This document shows, piece after piece, positions 60,340 through 64,000 of a DNA stretch of 64,000 bases (its first letter is position 1; each line of letters begins with the position of its first letter). Origin of the DNA: Physcomitrium patens. Taxonomy: Eukaryota > Streptophyta > Bryopsida > Funariales > Funariaceae. The translations under genes were made by a program, and so were the position numbers. The stretch covers positions 7,926,701 through 7,990,700 of the forward strand of contig NC_037261.1 of NCBI RefSeq assembly GCF_000002425.4. The letters are read 5' to 3'. The notes under the pieces are model-generated. The model was given only the letters and a program-made list of their open reading frames with translations, was not told the DNA's origin and did no database searches.

Positions 60340-62530
60340 TAGCAATTGTACTTCTCATTTTGTAATTACACTATTTTTTTGGACAATGTTGAGTAGTATG
60401 TTTAGCTTCTCCATAATATAAGCATAAGCCCTTTTGACATCATCAACTCTTTTTCTGCTCTATGAGGGATTTAAAATGTATTGTGTCAATTTTCATTAAT
60501 TTTGGCTCTGATAAATAAGTTTTTGAAAACTTACAAGTTGCCATGATTATTTGATTTGTCCCTCTCCAGCCATATCTTTCTTCTTGATATCTTTCAAATA
60601 TTTGACTATCACATGCAATGCCTCAAACAATAAGATATTCTAAAGATTTTGGCTTTGGCATTATCCATAACAGATCTTTGATATTATTCTTCAATCCATA
60701 TCAAAATTGATTGATAAGGGCTTTATCATTCTAGTCCTTATTACAAACAAGGTTTTGGAATTAAGCAGGGTCATACTATAAAGGCTTATAGTATGTAAAA
60801 ATTAGTTAAAATATATAATATGTTCATAAGTCTTGGTGTATGTTAGAATGGTTAATAGATTAATTTAAAGAAAGTGGATTTAAGGAACTTTATTTTGAGT
60901 TTTATCTTTTTAATTATAGCATTTCAAAAAAATTATAGAACCTAAATGTTAGTATGAAGCCTTGAGAGGAGATTAGAGCCTAAAGAAGAAATTCTTAACT
61001 AATAGGAGGCTTATTGAGAGGGATGAAAGCAAGGCATGGTTGGATGAAGGTAAGGAATGAAGATCTTCATTCCTATTGGTCGAAGGCCATGCCCAATGAA
61101 CTTCAAGGAGGCTGCCAAAGGCCTTATTAGGGATTATGGTTTTTCTTTTGAAGTCATTCAAGCATTGAAGGCTAAGGTCAGCAAGTTCAAGGTTTTGGGT
61201 ATAATTTGGATGAATAATTTGTGTGATTTTAAGTTTTTGTGAAGGAAATATAGGTATTCAAAGTTAAGGTGTCAAATTTGTACCTATTGTCACTCTTTGA
61301 AGCATAACATATGCATACGGAGAGCAATGAAAGATTGGTGATTGAAGTTGGAGAGAACACTTTCTTGGCTACACTTTACATATATTATTTGATGAGTTCC
61401 AAGTCTGAATGAAGTAATTATAGGGCATTGAAGACAACACATATAATTCAAAGGCAATAAGTGAGTCATTTTGTTGATAGTAATGGTTGGAGCCATATCT
61501 TGAGTTTCTTAATAAATTTTGGCTCAAAATCTCTATAAATTTGTGTTATCAAGTTAAAAAGCTATAGATCAAAGTTTCATGGTATTTGAGTACTTATTTT
61601 GTGAGATATGAAGAAATTAGCATGCGGGTGTATATAAGCTAGGGTTTAAAGCTACTGTTAGGATTTTGGTGATATCACAAGATCCGTAATTAATTTGCAG
61701 TTGAATTTTTTTGTGATAGTTTTTGAAAGTATATTAGTACTTTATGTAAAATTTTAGGTTTTTTGAGTAGTTAAATCGTAAGATATGAATTGTTGAAGTT
61801 CAAGAAACATTTCTCATAAGGATATATAAGGTTTTAAGATACTTTATGATACATTTGGATATTTTTTTTAATACTTGGACTTATGTATAGATTTAATTGC
61901 TCCAAAAAATAATAATTATATGTATAAACTTGGTACTTTTATATTTTAGACTTGATTGAGCATTTAGTGGCAGCAAGAAGCCTAGCGCTTTCTTCAGGCA
62001 AACACTCTTTACTCAATAGTGCTTTCTTGAGGCAAATTCTCTATACCCAGACAATGGCATATATGGTGGCTGATTGTGATCCTTATCATAAAGATAAGAA
62101 TTTGGTCTCTGTTATTCTTTTTTGAGTATTTCTTCCAAATGTGGCGATAAACTCTTTTAAGAATGAGTTCAAATCACAAAGCAATCATGATCTTTTTCCA
62201 TAAAAGATGTAAACTAAAAGAGAGCACTTCTTAATAGAAGTGCACATACAAATCCAACTTGAGTAAATCCATTGGAGTATTGAAAAAGATGCAACTTTAG
62301 ATAGAGCTTGACTTATTGCAAAAATCCTTGATATTTTGATCTTGTTCCATCAAACTTTTCAAGCATATTAATCCTTGTCCATGTCATACTTGTAGAAGCA
62401 AAACTCTATAAATTTGGTTGTAAGGTCAATTTACTTGCTTCCTTCAATTATAAAACTTTTTGTTACAAACTCTGATTTTCTTCCATAGACATAAGCATAG
62501 TACCTCTATGATTCATATTAGAAATACATG
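60340..62530 (-). pseudogene. gag pseudogene of element 4, interrupted
   Basis: Minus-strand Gag with zinc-knuckle remnant GLCLYYGEAKHTTQHC (about 60440-60390), the second of its cysteines changed to Tyr, and central region matches (NDKALINQF, SLEYLIV). The part DLNSFLKEFIATFGRN lies beyond an insertion at 60776-62056. The N-terminal limit is approximate. Confidence 0.7.
60776..62056. mobile_element. unclassified 1.28-kb insertion in element 4 gag
   Basis: Gag homology stops at one side and resumes at the other. Near-identical pentamers TCATA (60771-60775) and GCATA (62057-62061) could be a target duplication. No transposase or reverse transcriptase is readable. Contains a near-tandem 31-bp duplication (AGCGCTTTCTTCAGGCAAAC and AGTGCTTTCTTGAGGCAAAT, about 61986-62050) and a 10-bp palindrome with arms CATACTATAA/TTATAGTATG (60772-60795). 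Could be a solo LTR or a non-autonomous element. Confidence 0.45.
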
Positions 62531-62639
62531 AGATTTCTACTTCTGAGTGTAAATTTTTACTCTTTAATCTAAATTATAAGATAGCATCAATTAAGAGTTT
62601 CTTGTAATTGGTGGTGTGAAGTAAAGGCAATTAACAAGA

Positions 62640-63760
62640 ATAAAAGAAGAACAACCACAAAAGAATTGAAATAAATGACATGAAGCAATTACTACACCCA
62701 AAACTAAGTCACACTTTGTTCATTGTATTTTTATCTAATAAAAAGTAAATGTAAAAAGTATAAAATATGTTTTTAATAGATAATTTTATTATCTTTTTAA
62801 TGACATAAGAAATTTGTAAATCCGAGTTATGAGATTTTAAAGATATGAAGTAAATAATTAAAAAATAAAATAAAAATATTTTACCTCAAAGGTAACATGC
62901 CTATAGATCAAGGGTTTGAGCCTCACTAAGGCTCACATGTAGTATATAAAGGTATCTAAGAGAGGCCACAAAGCCTTAGTCTTATCCTCCTAACTACCTT
63001 CAAGGTGCTACAACTCATATAGGACTTGTGCACTCTCCTTCCTATAAGGAATACACTAACTGTTCATCTTCATATTTTCTACTAGAAGGACCAATATTTT
63101 TATAATTTTGACCTTACCATGGTGTTTAAAAATATCCAATTAGCCTACGAATCTATTGTGGCCTTTAATTCTTGGTCTATTTCTTCATAAAGGCTCCCAA
63201 AGTGGTAAAACTCATTTTTACCAAGATCTTAAAAATTACTTTTAAAATTCCTAAATAATTCTAAAAACATTCTAAATAAATTCTGAAAAATTCCATAATA
63301 TTTTTATAATACTAACATCCATTTAAGGCTATATTTTTCTACTTTGGTGATTTTTGATAATAATAAAAAAATAATTTAAATCCATTATGAATCTTATTTT
63401 TTTATATCAATAATTAAAATTATATGAGGTTCTTTTTCATGCTTCTTCTAACTACTAACATTTATACTTTTTTTAAGAGTATATATAGATAGAAAACCAA
63501 TATAAATATTGGTCTTAATAAATAATCCTTAATATTCAATAATAAAAAAAATACTAAAGCAACAAGGATAATTGTCTTGAAGACTTACTAAGACTCTATT
63601 TTCACCACTGACATTCTAATTTTCTATTTTTCTAAGGATTTCTATACTATTTACTATATATTATGCTTTAAAGTATTTTAAATGTATATTTTTATTCTAA
63701 AACAAAAAATGAGTCAATTTGATGATTCATACCACTTTTAGAGTATTGACAAGCTTATGA
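62640..63760. other. extra DNA between leader and gag of element 4
   Basis: Element 1 has only about 210 nt between LTR and gag; here more than 1.2 kb separates the gag start from the leader remnant, so a further insertion is likely. Its edges are not resolved. A tRNA-promoter-like box B (GGGTTTGAGCC, 62912-62922) is inside it. Confidence 0.35.
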
Positions 63761-64000
63761 AGATCTGCAATAGATGCAAATCTATTTAAACTTATGTTGA
63801 GAGTTACATTCATATTTTTTCTTTCCATAAATAAATTCAAAAAATTCAAAAAGTTAAATTAAAAGAGGGTAATCTGTAACTTGTAATGAAAATTTTCATA
63901 AAGAAGGATAATCCACTCTCTTTAAGAAAAAGATCAATGTTAAAAAATAAGTTTTTTATTTAAAAGTGGATAGTCCTCAACCTTCAAAATACAACAATAG

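Larger units (their letters stand above)
55877..64000 (-). mobile_element. element 4: decayed Ty3/gypsy, runs off the window
   Basis: Minus-strand relative of elements 1 and 2, from a diverged subfamily. From right to left: leader remnant (about 63860-63935), gag (62530 to 60340, interrupted), pol (about 60080 to 56985), third ORF (56865-56457), polypurine tract, 3' LTR (56415-55877). The 5' LTR lies beyond the window. Very AT-shifted with stops throughout. At least two later insertions lie inside it (60776-62056 and about 62640-63760). Confidence 0.85.

Noticed and set aside
60973..61161. 62-codon frame inside the unclassified insertion
   Set aside because: No transposase, reverse transcriptase or other motif.
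1..64000. CRISPR arrays, tRNA or rRNA genes
   Set aside because: No regularly spaced repeat array and no complete tRNA or rRNA gene was seen; the repeats are LTRs, microsatellites and the LTR-internal tandem array.

Overview
The window is land-plant nuclear DNA, most likely from a bryophyte or another early-diverging lineage. The evidence is one intron-rich nuclear gene for a plastid enzyme, one MIR319 microRNA locus and several families of plant LTR retrotransposons. The bryophyte leaning is an inference from the chromodomain Ty3/gypsy elements and the compact introns, and no species can be named. Two AT-rich transposon blocks (about 1-15.4 kb and 34.9-64 kb) flank a less AT-rich gene island (about 15.4-34.9 kb).

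Left block: an old minus-strand relic (1.2-1.7 kb), very AT-rich DNA, a young complete Ty3/gypsy chromovirus (element 1, 5116-11488, perfect 5-bp target duplication ATAGT, intact gag and pol), and a decayed internally deleted relative (element 5, 11758 to about 13850, minus). Gene island: unassigned DNA with microsatellites, the MIR319 hairpin (23616-23795) with a TATA box about 700 bp upstream, and a complete 12-exon gene on the minus strand (29452-33451) for plastid NADH-dependent enoyl-ACP reductase of fatty-acid synthesis. Right block: a decayed Ty1/copia element (34915-38760), then element 2 (39066-54577, target duplication TAAGG), a sister of element 1 whose gag is split by a complete insertion of an unrelated long-LTR Ty3/gypsy element (element 3, 40823-49955, target duplication TCGG). 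At the right edge is element 4 (from 55877, minus), a decayed relative itself carrying later insertions.

Most notable: (1) elements 1 and 2 appear to be self-primed, because the predicted first 11 nt of the transcript are exactly complementary to the 11 nt lying 2 bases downstream of the 5' LTR, the Tf1/sushi arrangement, while an initiator-Met-like primer site sits displaced further down; (2) they carry an unrecognised third ORF of 140 codons after pol; (3) element 3 resembles a gypsy lineage I know mainly from basidiomycete fungi; (4) most premature stops in the old copies are C-to-T type changes. The gene-island loci have no evident functional link to one another.
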